A stretch of 64,000 nt of DNA. Source: Artocarpus heterophyllus. Taxonomy: Eukaryota > Streptophyta > Magnoliopsida > Rosales > Moraceae. The notes under the pieces were generated by a model that was not told the DNA's origin, did no database searches, and worked only from the letters and a program-made list of their open reading frames with translations. Made by a program: the position numbers and the translations under genes. The stretch lies in contig CM046338.1 in the NCBI GenBank assembly GCA_025403435.1, positions 24,388,392 to 24,452,391 on the forward strand, read 5' to 3'. This document shows, piece after piece, positions 38,091 to 48,299 of the stretch. Every line of letters begins with the position of its first letter. Within the stretch, counting starts at the first letter, position 1.

Positions 38091-38912
38091 CTACTTTGGA
38101 AGGAAGTCCATGTAATGCTTCTTGATGTGCCCGAACTTCCCACAGAAGAAGTACTTAAGCTTCTTCAGGTTCTTCTTCTTCTTCTTTTTCTTGCTCTTGG
38201 TGCTAGCAGGAATATAAGGCTTCTCGTTCTTAGCCCGTTGCTTCTTTCCATTCCTTGAGTTGAGATTAGAACCAGAAGCAGCTACCATGTTAGCCTCTCC
38301 ACCCGCAAGAGACTTCCTGATCAGCAGTTCGAACTCCTATAACTGTTTCATTAATTTCGTCAAGGTCATATCCCGTCTATTGCTTAAATTAAAAGTAGCT
38401 CTAAACAGAATAAATTCCTTTGACAAAGTCTTAAAGACCGTAGTCATCTGAGTTTCAACATCGATGTCGGCTCCATTGGTTTGTGCCTCAGCGAGGTAAC
38501 CCATGACCAACATCATGTGCTCCTTTACAGATGTCCCCGATCTTTGTTTACAGTTTAAGAGTTTCCGAAGCGCCCCTTGCCGCTTGGTTATGGCCTGGCC
38601 TCCAAACATATTCTCAAGATTATCCAAGATCTGCTTCGCAGTGTCATAATCCTCTTATTGAGCCTGCAGCACGTTATCCATGCTAGCCATAACATAGCAG
38701 CGGGCCTGATCATTAGCATCATTCCAGCAATCATACGCTTGAAATTGCTCATTAGTTGAGTCTTCTGTAGGCTTGAGAGGACAATGGGTTGTCAGTACAT
38801 ATTTTAGTTTCTCAAAGGAGAGGACGATATCTAAGTTTCATTTCCAATCATTATAATTCTCTCCAGTCAATAGGTTTTTGTCAAGTATCGAAGATAAAGC
38901 GTTTTTAGACAT
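38091..38912 (-). pseudogene. gag: Copia A gag remains with early TGA at codon 25
   Basis: Begins MSKNALSSILDKNLLTGENY at ATG 38912-38910. Codon 25 (38840-38838) is TGA inside the NYNDWK-*-NLDIV motif, where related gags carry Arg. Copia C has the same stop at the same codon. A further TAA precedes EDYDTAKQ, and the zinc-knuckle frame at 38091-38288 has lost its first and last Cys (Tyr in both places), keeping FFCGKFGHIKKH. The lysine-rich stretch before the knuckle is intact. This would have been the particle protein. Confidence 0.9.
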
Positions 38913-39064
38913 TTTAATCTACAACAAAGAATCATATACCAAACATAAGCAAACATATAATAACAATTTAGTAAAATAACACAATCATGTAAAAATATAC
39001 AAATGTGTTTATGTGTCAAAACCTTGAAAATATCACAACCTTACAACGATAATTCCTAACTCAG

Positions 39065-39380
39065 AATTCAACAAGCTCCTAGGGGAGTCATGCCAAATTC
39101 AATCAGGAATGCGGATCCCCTCCTGATTAATATATGCCATCTAGGACCCGTATGATCTAACATATATTAATAATTGTTTCTTTGGCCATTAATTTTTTTA
39201 ACAGAGCTCCTAGGGGACGTTAATAATAAATTAACGTGAGTGTATAACCATCGTTTTAATATTTTATCCATGATTTATAATCACCACCTAGGGGTGTGCA
39301 ACCATAAATCATGCTAAAATACCTTATCCTCTCAGATATCCAATGTAGTACATGATAGAAATCCCTTCCTAGGGATTAGG
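39065..39380 (-). ncRNA. Structured leader RNA upstream of copia A gag, CCUA-tipped hairpins
   Basis: At least five stem-loops within 320 nt, about 150-470 nt upstream of the gag ATG. Plus-strand coordinates: 39361-39378 (ATCCC/GGGAT around CCTAGG), 39269-39313 (CATGATTTAT/ATAAATCATG, inner CACC-CCTA-GGTG in sense), 39188-39234 (TTAAT/ATTAA-type outer stem, CCTAGGGG in the tip), 39101-39128 (AATCAGGA/TCCTGATT), 39066-39099 (tip CTCC-CCTA-GGAG). Copia C (60535-60855) keeps each stem. A packaging, dimerisation or translation role is inference. Confidence 0.65.
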
Positions 39381-39869
39381 ACCACCATGTTCTGCCTATG
39401 GACCAACGATGGAAGCCTTAGGTTCTCTCTTCGAAAACCTTCTCCCACTCAATCTTTTGAAATCAAGGTTTTATTTTAAGAATATGCATGAACAATTTTA
39501 ATATGAGTGGCATTTCCTATTCTATATGACATGTTATTAATATACATGGCAAATTATATTATAATGCAAACAAGCAAAGCAATTAAGCAAAGCTACAAGC
39601 AAAATAATTAACCGTTATATTATGGTTCCACCCTAGAGAATAGAAATAAAAAATTCAAGAGAATAATCGAAACATATAATCGATTCTTCATCCTTGAATT
39701 CTCAGGTTGTATCTCTTATCATGTAATGTCTATCTTCAAGTCTTCAATCCCATATGAATCGAATACTTTATATTTCCGGTCATATCCAAATTTAATGTTT
39801 CTTAGAATAGTCCAAAAATAAAATTAAAACTGCATTGAAAAACTGCACCTTTTCTGAAAATTTTCTGGC

Positions 39870-40080
39870 TCTCGGTCTGCAAGTCGATCTAGGTGATCGG
39901 CCTGCCAGTCACGACCCATCGGCCTGCCGATCAGGAAGATTGGCCTACCGACTCATGAAAGTTCGGCCTACCGCTAGAGCCTCTTGATTTTTACCCCGTT
40001 GACGGCTTGTTGAACCTCACGTCCGGCCTGCCGATTTGCGACCATCGGCCTACCGAACTAGTGGGTTCGGCATGCCAACC
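39870..40080 (-). repeat. Nine-copy hairpin-motif array in copia A leader
   Basis: Plus-strand CCTG-type centres at 39876, 39901, 39923, 39944, 39967, 40006, 40027, 40049 and 40071: spacings 25, 22, 21, 23, 39, 21, 22, 22. The sense orientation is CAGG. Copia C shows the same layout, including the single 39-nt gap. Confidence 0.85.
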
Positions 40081-40580
40081 GAGCAAAAGTCTCCATTCTA
40101 GAAAATACAATTTTAAAGCAATTTATCAATTTTATTTTCAACAATTTAAAAACATAGAATTAGAGACTCAGAAAATACCTGGGAACACCATCATTTATCT
40201 TCTAGATCCGCCTTCTAGATCCGTCTACTTCGAATGTTTATTTAATTACAAAATTCTTACAAATTTAAAAATAAATAATAATTCCTAGATTAAGATGATA
40301 GTCCGCCATCTAATTACATGAAAAAATTAGATACACATTCTAACCTTTAAGGAACCATCACCAGTATTACTTAATTAATTAATTAATAATTAAATAACCA
40401 TTTAATCAATCATAATTAATTAATGAACATTCACCACATAATCCATGACAACATATAAAAAAATATAGAAACCTAGAGTGCCAACTCTCTATAAAATTAA
40501 ATTCAAGCATAGGAGAGATTAAGATCATAAAATTTATACATACAGTATGATCATAAACTCGTATATTTATGTAAAAACCT

Positions 40581-40593
40581 AGCTCTGATACCA
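40581..40593 (-). promoter_or_regulatory. Primer-binding site of copia A, initiator Met tRNA
   Basis: The sense strand reads TGGTATCAGAGCT two bases inside the 5' LTR. Confidence 0.9.
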
Positions 40594-40987
40594 ATTGTTG
40601 AAAAAATAGTACGCAGCGAAATTTTAAAAATTTTATATCAGATTATTTTCTAAAACATAAGTTTGACATGCTATATGCATAAATTAACCAGATCTTACTA
40701 ATCTTAGTGTGCTGAAAAGTTTTTGCAATCAGTGAAGAAAAGTAACGTTCCAAAAGAGCCTCAACCAACTGGTCTTCTTTGCTATTCTCTATCCATGATC
40801 AGAGTAAGTGTGGGCTCACACGTACAGCTCTTCCACTAGGTGACTCTCCTTCCAACCAATTGAGAGAACCTAAAGTAAGTGTTCGTGATTTATGAATAAG
40901 ATCTCTTAGGGAGTTTCTTGATTCTCACTAGTAGAGTATCACTCTTAATGTCTCAATTAATCCAAATAACTCTTAAGACTTACTCCT

Positions 40988-40995
40988 TATTTATA
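40988..40995 (-). promoter_or_regulatory. TATA box of copia A 5' LTR
   Basis: The sense strand reads CCTCTATAAATAAGG. Copia C (TATAAA at 58925) and LTR D (TATATAAA at 63398-63405) have a TATA box at the equivalent place. Confidence 0.65.
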
Positions 40996-41106
40996 GAGGT
41001 TTGGTCTAGAGTCAGTCTTTATCAGATTAGGTCTCAAAATTTGAATTAGAATCAAATTCGGATCAATATCTGATAAGATCCGTGTAAAAATGCGTGATCT
41101 TATTCT

Positions 41107-41170
41107 TCGTTCATCGGTAGGCTCAACTGGCCTCATCGGCAGGACGAACTGGAGGATCGGCATGCTGAAC
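41107..41170 (-). repeat. Three hairpin motifs in U3 of copia A 5' LTR
   Basis: Plus-strand copies beginning at 41113 (ATCGGTAGGCTCAAC), 41135 (ATCGGCAGGACGAAC) and 41156 (ATCGGCATGCTGAAC), spacings 22 and 21. They lie about 120-180 bp upstream of TATA, an enhancer-like place. Sense orientation CCTG. Confidence 0.82.
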
Positions 41171-42611
41171 TATTGATTAATATCTCAGCGACTCTTTTAT
41201 TTTTCACCCAAGATTCTATAGGATAAAGTCTCAGTTTTAATTCAAATAACTCAATAGAAAAGTTATCTGATCAAAACAACTTTATCTAGATAATCTTTAA
41301 GAAAATAAATAAATTCCTAATAATTCTAAAAGTTTATCTTGATCTAATTATTTAAAATTAAATCAATCGATAAACAGACAAGAATTTTTCGATCCTTATA
41401 ATTCAACAAGTTTATCTTGAATTAATTTTTATCACAAAATTAATTCAACCGATAAACAAACATGAATTATTTGATTCTTTCAAATTTCAACCAATCTGAT
41501 AAATTCGACATAAGTTACCAATTATTGGAAAAGCACGCCGTATCATTACAGGATGTTGTCAGTTAGCAAAGGGGACCAAATGGACCTATATAGTTCAAGC
41601 TCCCGATAATTATGAAACCCAATATCCTAGATATACATTTCATAATTATCAACTCCAACGCTACTCCACTAAAAGCTTGGAGCTGCACTCTCGAACTACA
41701 TAGAATTACGAAGCTTGTATAGTTAAGTCTTCATGACATATCATAACGTATCGTATTCCTATAGGATTATCCATAATAGACTTAAGGATAAGTTCTGTCT
41801 TACCTTCCTGATTATTTTTATCTTATGTTCCATTATCTTACCATCGAAAAACTTACCATCCAAATACAGTATACCATTTGGTTACACCTATGTATCTAAA
41901 TGGTTGAGTGCTCTAGTTTTCTAATTATAGGATAACGCATATAAGAGGATATCACTACTCTTAAAGAGGAGCTATGGATTCCATATCTATGAATAACAGG
42001 TCTACGCCATCAAGAGTCATGCCTCCAACGTATCGGCATGCATACCACTATTAAGATGTGGGTGTCACCCTTTGGTATATCAAAAGACACAAGTCAAGAC
42101 AACGGACCCACTATTCATCTTAGGATTAAGATACAATACAAATGATTGTCTAAAATGAATCGATTTACCAAGACAGAATTATTAATCCAAATCTATTCAC
42201 TTTATGTCTCGATCCAACACATCATCACCTATGACAACGCGCCAATGTTTCTATTCACGGAGTCCACCTCAGATGGTCAAGACAAACCATCTCCCAATAG
42301 AGATATAGACAACATAATAATCTTTACATAAATAAAGCACCCAACTTTATTTCCTCGATTGCGGATCTTATGTTTTAGACCATCACCTTAAGAATCGTGT
42401 CTTCCGCATAATCTGTCTATCATATTCTCAATTCTTAAAGGTTTAGACTGACAGTCTTAGACTTTTATTTGCTTAACATACATTCAACAAATATGAACGT
42501 AAAGAGGACAAGATTTAGTATATAAACAATAAATAAATTTTTTATTGATAAAAATGTCTACAAAAACTTATTATATTTTTACTCCTTAGGGCATACATAT
42601 CTAACACCCTT

Positions 42612-43635
42612 CACTTTTCAAAAAATTGTAGAGAGATTTTCTCTATTTGTTGATCGTGAGTTTACCTTTAGTTTTGTTCAAAATGCCCAAAATATCCCTC
42701 CCTTCATCCATCAAAAAGTTTTATTAATGGTTTATGCATATGAAAATAACATTTCTACCCTTCTTTGTAATTAAAAATAAGGATAAATAATTTGAACACA
42801 TTTATAATTACAAATTTTACTCTAATGGTAGAGAAAATAATTTTTTCTTTCTTCTTCCTTGAAAAGTCCCTTTTTGATAGTAAAATTACTTAAAATTTTA
42901 GAATTTGTAATATTTAAAATGACATAGATATTCTTCATCCCATAATTAATTCCCTAAAACATATAGCATCCATATCCATATTTTCAATTCTATAAAATAG
43001 AATACATATATCAAATTCAAAAATATATTAAAAAATAAAAAAAAAATTCTCACTCACCTCATTGAAGATTAAAAAATTATAACAAAATTATAAACAAAAT
43101 AAACAAATAAAAGATTTTCTAAGAAAAGTTAAAAATCAATTTAAAAAATCTTAAAATCTTCTCTTTCTCTCTCTTGGTATGGGTGGGGCACAAGAATTGG
43201 GGAAAGGGCGATAAGTGGGGAGTGCAACAGGGTGGGACGCTCGTTGGGGTGTTAAAAGTGACGGGCACAACAGGAAGGGAGGTGGAGGGGTCGGGTGTGA
43301 CAGGAAGTGATAAGCGGGAGTTGGGCAGGACAAGAATGGCCGAGTGGGTTTGCTAGGCCCAGTATGGGGTCGCCAAGTTGGCATCGGTCAGACAGAGGGC
43401 GGTAGAGACATACAACGGGTCGTCGGATAGATGGATGAAAGGGCGGGAGGAGGGTGGCTGGGGTGGGAGAAGGGTAGGTTAGGGGGGATTGTTTGGGTGC
43501 AATGTTAGGGTTTTTATTATTATTTCATTTTCTCTAATCAATGGCTGGGATTTCATTTTCTATATCATGGCTGATATTAAACAGGGTATTTTTGTCATTA
43601 CAAACAAAAAATTAACAAAGTTATGTACATGGGGT
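42612..43635. other. Interior of the Mutator-like element, G-rich segment, no gene
   Basis: AT-rich on both sides, but 43185-43500 is strongly G-rich on the plus strand with many GGG runs. The complementary 77-codon frame (43151-43384) is Pro/Ser-rich and carries no domain. The sharp composition change suggests a captured foreign segment or a degenerate G-rich minisatellite. Confidence 0.5.
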
Positions 43636-43714
43636 GTTTGTGTGATTAGTTTAAGTGCATAAGGTGTCTCTATAATTTAGGTCAAACACAGAGAGGTATC
43701 AGTCTAATTTACTC

Positions 43715-43970
43715 TTAAAGATTTCATAATTTGATTAAATAGTTAATTAGATATAACTGACCTATTTTAATTATCATCCTTAAATATTATTCTCTTATAT
43801 ATCACACTTATATACAATATTTAAAGTTATATATAATCATGGAATTTTTAATGATATTCAAAAAGTATTTAGGAATACATGCGTACAAATATAATGAAAA
43901 ATTCATACATTTATTTATAAATATGTCCTTGTACAAAATATCATATGCTTAGAGGGTATCTATCTTAATA
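43715..43970 (-). repeat. Copia B 3' LTR, upstream piece
   Basis: In the sense direction it starts at 43970 (TATTAAGATAGATACCCTC, normal TG mutated to TA), right after the PPT-like AAATGGGTGAT. It aligns with the start of the LTR at 50703 (ACAAGGACATATTTATAAAT against TAAAGGACCTATTCATAAAT). It stops at the 9-bp duplication and resumes at 32855. Confidence 0.82.
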
Positions 43971-46900
43971 ATCACCCATTTGTTCTAAAGCAGATGAGAC
44001 ATATCTCTTAATCCACAACTTTCCAAATGCTTCTTAAAAACTTTGATAGGCAAAGTCTTTATAAACAGACTTGCAAAGTTATCTTCTAACGCGATCTTCA
44101 TCATCGTCATATTACCTCTCGCGGCTGTCTCGAAGATCAAACGATACTTTTTTCCTATATACATTGTGGTCTTGTGATTTCTAGGTTCTTCGATATTAAT
44201 GATTGCACCTTTGTTGTCATAGTATAATGTAATCAGCTTATCCACACTTGGAACAACTTCGAGATACATTAAAAACTTTTAGAGTCAAACTGTTTCCATG
44301 GATGCTTCACAAGCATATTCAGCCTCCATAGTCGAGTTAGAAATAAGAGTAAATAAGGAACCTGAGATTGGCTGTCAATCATCTCAATCTGATTAGAAAT
44401 CAAAATCTATGTATTCGTTGAGAGATAGATCTCTACTAGAATACACAAGTATATAGTTTTTTTTTCTCCTAAGTTACTTAAGAATGTGCTTCACAACTGT
44501 CCAGTGATCAAATCCTAGATTTTATTGAAACTTATTGACTATTCCTACTAGGATAATAGATGTTAAGCCTAGTACACTACATAGCATACATTAGGCTTCC
44601 GACCTTTGATGCATAAGGAAAATGTCTCATGTCCTCTTCCTCTTGAGGTGTCTTTGAACACTGCTTTTTTGAGAGATAAATACCATGCCTAGAAGGCAAA
44701 TTCCCTATCTTAGAGTTTTACATCTCCTACCTAATAAGCACATTGTCTATGTACATAGACTGAGACAATGCCAGCATCTTTTTCTTACAATCCCAGATGA
44801 GTTGGATCCCAAGAACATTGCTTGCCTCTCCTAAATCTTTCCTGAAACAATGGCAGGAGCTTTTTCTTACGACCCTAGATGAGTTGGATCCCAAGAACAT
44901 TGTTTGCCTCTCCTAAATCTTTCCTTCAAAATTGGCTGGCTAACCAATCCTTTCCTTGTGACATCGTTTCCTTATCATTCCTTATGAGTAGGATGTCGTC
45001 AACATAAAGAATTAAGAATGCCACCTTCTTTTCTCTTATGTATCTATAGACACATGGTTCATTTTGGTTTTGTTTAAAACCATAAGACTTAATCATCTCA
45101 TCAAACTTGATGTTTCATGATCTAGAAGCTTGCTTCAGTCGATAAATGGACTTTTGCAACTTGTAGACTTTCTACTCTTGGCCTTTAACTATGAGGCCTT
45201 CAGGTTGTACCATGTAGATTTTTTTCAAAATAGCCATTTAGAAAAGCTATCTTGATGTCTATCCGCTAAATTTCATAATCAAATGCATAACAATAGACAA
45301 GAGTATCCAAATAGACTTAAGCATAACAACTGGGGCAAAAGCTCCCTTCATAGTCGACTTCCTGCTTTTGGTATAACACTTGGCTACTAGCCTTACATTA
45401 AAAGTTTCCATTTTCCCATCAACTCCTCTTTTGTTCTTGTAGATCTATTTGCATCTAATAGGTTTTACTCCTTCAGAAGGATCAATAAATTCCTAGACTG
45501 AGTTTGAATACACAGATTCCATCTCGAGTTTCATGGCTTCCAGCCACTTCTCCTTGACAAAGTCTTCTATTGCTAACTTTTAAGTCAATGGATCTTCCTC
45601 GATGTCACTTACAACAACTAGTTGTGCTTCTCCACAAAAGCGAGCAAGGTAATCTAATTTCCTTCTCACTATGACGAAGCACCGAAGGCGTTTGACTAGA
45701 AGTTGTGGCCTCTTCAGTTTACCGTTCGACAACTTTTCCTGGTACATCGACAACTCTTATAGATTATGGGCCGATCTAATCAGCAAATAACTCTTCTAGA
45801 ACCACTTTGCTCCTAGGTTTGAAGTACTTCATATAGTTCATGCTCAAGAAAAGTTCTGTTTGTTGATACAAACACCTTCTTATGTTTAGGACTATAGAAC
45901 AAACCCTCCTTTGTACCTCAAAACTCTAGAGGAGTCTTAGGTATAGACTTAAATAGCAACCAAGTTTAGAATATAAACTAGTAGTTCTTAAGGCATATCC
46001 CTAAAAGGATGTAGATAACTGAAGAATAATTCAACATTGATCTCATCATGTCAAGTGGCTTTCAATTTCTCTTTTCAGCAATACCATTTTATTGTGGTGT
46101 TCCAGGTGTAGTAAATTTGAAATTATTTTGCTTTCCATCAAATGGTTTATGAATTCTGTGTCCAGAAACTCACCACCTCGATCTAATCGAAGTATCTTTA
46201 TTTACTTTCCTAACTATTTCTCAGCTTCCGCTAGGAATTCTTGAACTTTTAAAAAGTTTTGGATTTCCTTTGCATCAGGTAAGCACAACCATATCTAGAA
46301 TAATCGTCAATAAATGTGACGAAATATTCACAAATGTTTAAAGGTCCACATACATCCATATGTATCAACTCTAGAGGTTCAGTTGACTCTTGCATCTTTA
46401 GTTGAGAAAGGTCTCTAAATCATTACCAGATAAGATCCAATAGATTAGGATTTCACTATCTTTCGATTCCCTTAAAGGACTTTTTTTTACTAGTCTCTCA
46501 ATCCTGTTTAGGTTAATATGTCTAGGTCGAGATGCAATCAGGTATGTATTATTGTCAAGAGAAATTTTTTGCTTTTACTCTTAGGTTCGGCAACTTTGAA
46601 CAATTTAGTGTCAAGTAGTGATTTAGGACTAGGTGTAAGAAAATATAAACCATCATTTAGTTTTCTTGAACATATATTTAAATCATTCTTTGAAATAGAA
46701 ACATTGTCATCATCAAAAAAAATTTAAATAATTGTTCATTTAATCTAGAAATTGAAATCTAATTTCTACTAAATTCAAAATAAAATAAACGTTGTTCAAA
46801 ACTAAATAATTATTCTTGAATAGAAGTCCAACTTCTCCTACTACTTTAGTTAATAACCTTGCTCCATTGCCTATGACTGTTGTGTACACCCCATCAGCAA

Positions 46901-46990
46901 ATTACCGTAAAGAACTAAGACTCCGCAAAAGAAGAATAAACATGATTAGTTGTTCCTGAGTCAACTACCCAGGTTGAGAACTCATTATCT
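43971..46990 (-). pseudogene. pol: Copia B pol remains (protease to RNase H)
   Basis: A heavily decayed Ty1/copia pol on the minus strand. RNase H at 43985-44269 has YYDNKGAI and ends GLRDMSHLL; RT text lies at about 44400-45400, including the region before an 82-bp duplication (44762-44925); integrase and protease text continues to about 46990. Stops occur every few dozen codons. Similar in plan to copia A but clearly a different, older lineage (zinc knuckle CFHYDQPNH in its gag). Confidence 0.8.
44762..44925 (-). repeat. 82-bp tandem duplication inside copia B RT
   Basis: Units 44762-44843 and 44844-44925 share CTTTTTCTTAC, CCTAGATGAG-type text and GAGTTGGATCCCAAGAACAT. The unit is not a multiple of three, so the duplication shifts the frame. 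Confidence 0.85.
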
Positions 46991-47029
46991 ATGACACAAG
47001 TTTCTAAAACTAGAAAATCATATTTACCT

Positions 47030-47840
47030 TGGTTTTTTTCTTTTTCAACTCCTCAAGGTACTTCTTATAGTTTCTCTTTTAATGGTTTGGCTGATCGTAG
47101 TGGAAACACTTTTTTTTTTGCCTTTGTCTCAGAGCTAGGTCTCCTTCACCCTTGTTAGCCTTCTTAGACTTCTTTTTGTTCTTCTTAGATTTTGGCTTTC
47201 CAGCATTCTTGTTCTTCCTCTTGTTGCTCTTGGAAGAATTGGCAGGTTTTGCCAACATTTGCTTCATCACCTTTTGCATAATGAATAGATTCATAGTTTT
47301 GAAGCTCGTTTAAGAATTGAGTGAGCCTCATATACATGTTGTTCATGACGTAGTTAGTCTTGAACTGTTACTGGAAGGTAGGATAAACTTTCTAAGATCA
47401 TTCCCACTTGTGTTTCCTCATCTACTATAGCCCTATTAAGCTCAGTCTCATGAAGATGATTTATCATGTTGAGTATATGGGTGCGAATAGGAGTTGAGGT
47501 TTCATCTTGTTCTTCATAAACAATTTCATGGCATCAAGACGAGCCTTTTTCATTTGGTTAGCTAAACATGCTATCCAATGACTGTCATCTCATAAACAAT
47601 CTCGAATTTCTCATGCTCCTTGTGAAGCACTTCAGACATGTTAGTTAATAAGTAGCATTTGGCTTTTTGGTTGGTAATCTACCAACGAGAATATGCTTCA
47701 TGGCCAGCTCTTCTGTCATTTACAGGGATCAGATGTCACTCCTTTAGTAAGATGAATTTGTAATTGTTGTTGATGAGCATTAGGTTCATATTGCTTTTCT
47801 ATTTGGCATAATTTTCGTAGTTAATTGTTCAAGTGCAAGT
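47030..47840 (-). pseudogene. gag: Copia B gag remains
   Basis: The minus-strand text includes a Lys-rich stretch at 47079-47294 and the zinc-knuckle remnant CFHYDQPNH, then a stop, then KRN, with both normally Cys positions mutated. Upstream gag text around 47440-47700 (INHLHETELNRAIVDEETQ) follows copia gag order. Stops and frameshifts throughout. Confidence 0.75.
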
Positions 47841-48016
47841 AAGTTGACAATTGGATTACACATATTGCTAGGAATTTGTGTGCATGAATATCATAGGTAG
47901 ATATATGAATTTTAGGCATAGTAAATATGATGCATGGATATCCATGAAAAATACATAATACTTGCACTTGAACAATAACTACGAAAATTATGCCAAATAG
48001 AAAAGCAATATGAACC
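47783..48016. repeat. Fold-back: 58-bp near-perfect inverted repeat at the copia B gag start
   Basis: Arm 47783-47841 and the reverse complement of 47959-48016 are identical except for one base inserted in the left arm (TTAATTG against TTATTG). The spacer is about 117 bp. The left arm is native gag-start sequence of copia B. The right arm is its inverted copy and is followed by unrelated sequence. Confidence 0.88.
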
Positions 48017-48299
48017 GAGACATTCTAGGGTAGGACACACTATTCTAGCTAATGATAATACGGTTTACCACAATTAATGTGCCATTGTAGGGTAGGACAC
48101 ACTATTTACAAATCAGACCGAGATATTTTTAATTAATAAATATTCAAAATATCTTGTATTTTAACATTTATTAACTACTGTATTTGGTCATACAACAATT
48201 AACATTTAATTACATTTTTATAAGTGTAACCCTCGGATTACAAAGATAACTCTAAAGTGCCACTATAGGGTAGGTCAAATTAAGGGTATATTGCAAAAT
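48017..48299. other. Short-repeat region, possible copia B leader debris
   Basis: TAGGGTAGGACACACTATT occurs twice (about 48026 and 48087) and TAGGGTAGGTCAAATT once (48266). No coding potential. It may be the remains of the copia B leader displaced by the inverted duplication. Confidence 0.4.

Larger units (their letters stand above)
32939..42606 (-). mobile_element. Copia A: full-length but inactive Ty1/copia element
   Basis: 9668 bp, LTRs 32939-34943 and 40596-42606, perfect target duplication CCCTT (32934-32938 and 42607-42611). Sense is the minus strand. Order from the 5' end: LTR, PBS 40581-40593, 1.7-kb leader with the hairpin array and a series of stem-loops, gag from ATG 38912, protease, integrase, RT, RNase H, PPT 34944-34955. 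The INT-before-RT order and the motifs make it Ty1/copia, probably Tork/TAR-like. The LTRs differ at about 16 of the first 175 positions by eye, nearly all transitions, and every coding domain carries stops. Confidence 0.96.
40596..42606 (-). repeat. 5' LTR of copia A
   Basis: 2011 bp, plus-strand TGTTGAAAAAATAG to CATATCTAACA. Contains a good TATA box (40988-40995) and three U3 hairpin motifs upstream of it (41107-41170). Confidence 0.95.
32856..43714. mobile_element. Mutator-like TIR element, itself split by copia A
   Basis: Left arm 32856-32938, right part 42612-43714. The left end begins GGATAAATTATACTAACATC. The reverse complement of the right end begins GAGTAAATTAGACTGATACC, and similarity continues for about 80 bp. 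The flanks TCAAAAATT (32847-32855) and TTAAAGATT (43715-43723) are a 9-bp target duplication with two changes, the Mutator size. Removing the element makes the copia B LTR continuous. About 1.19 kb without copia A, no transposase visible: a non-autonomous element. Confidence 0.8.

Noticed and set aside
43151..43384. Pro/Ser-rich 77-codon frame
   Set aside because: Arises from a G-rich strand with few stops; no domain or conservation evidence.
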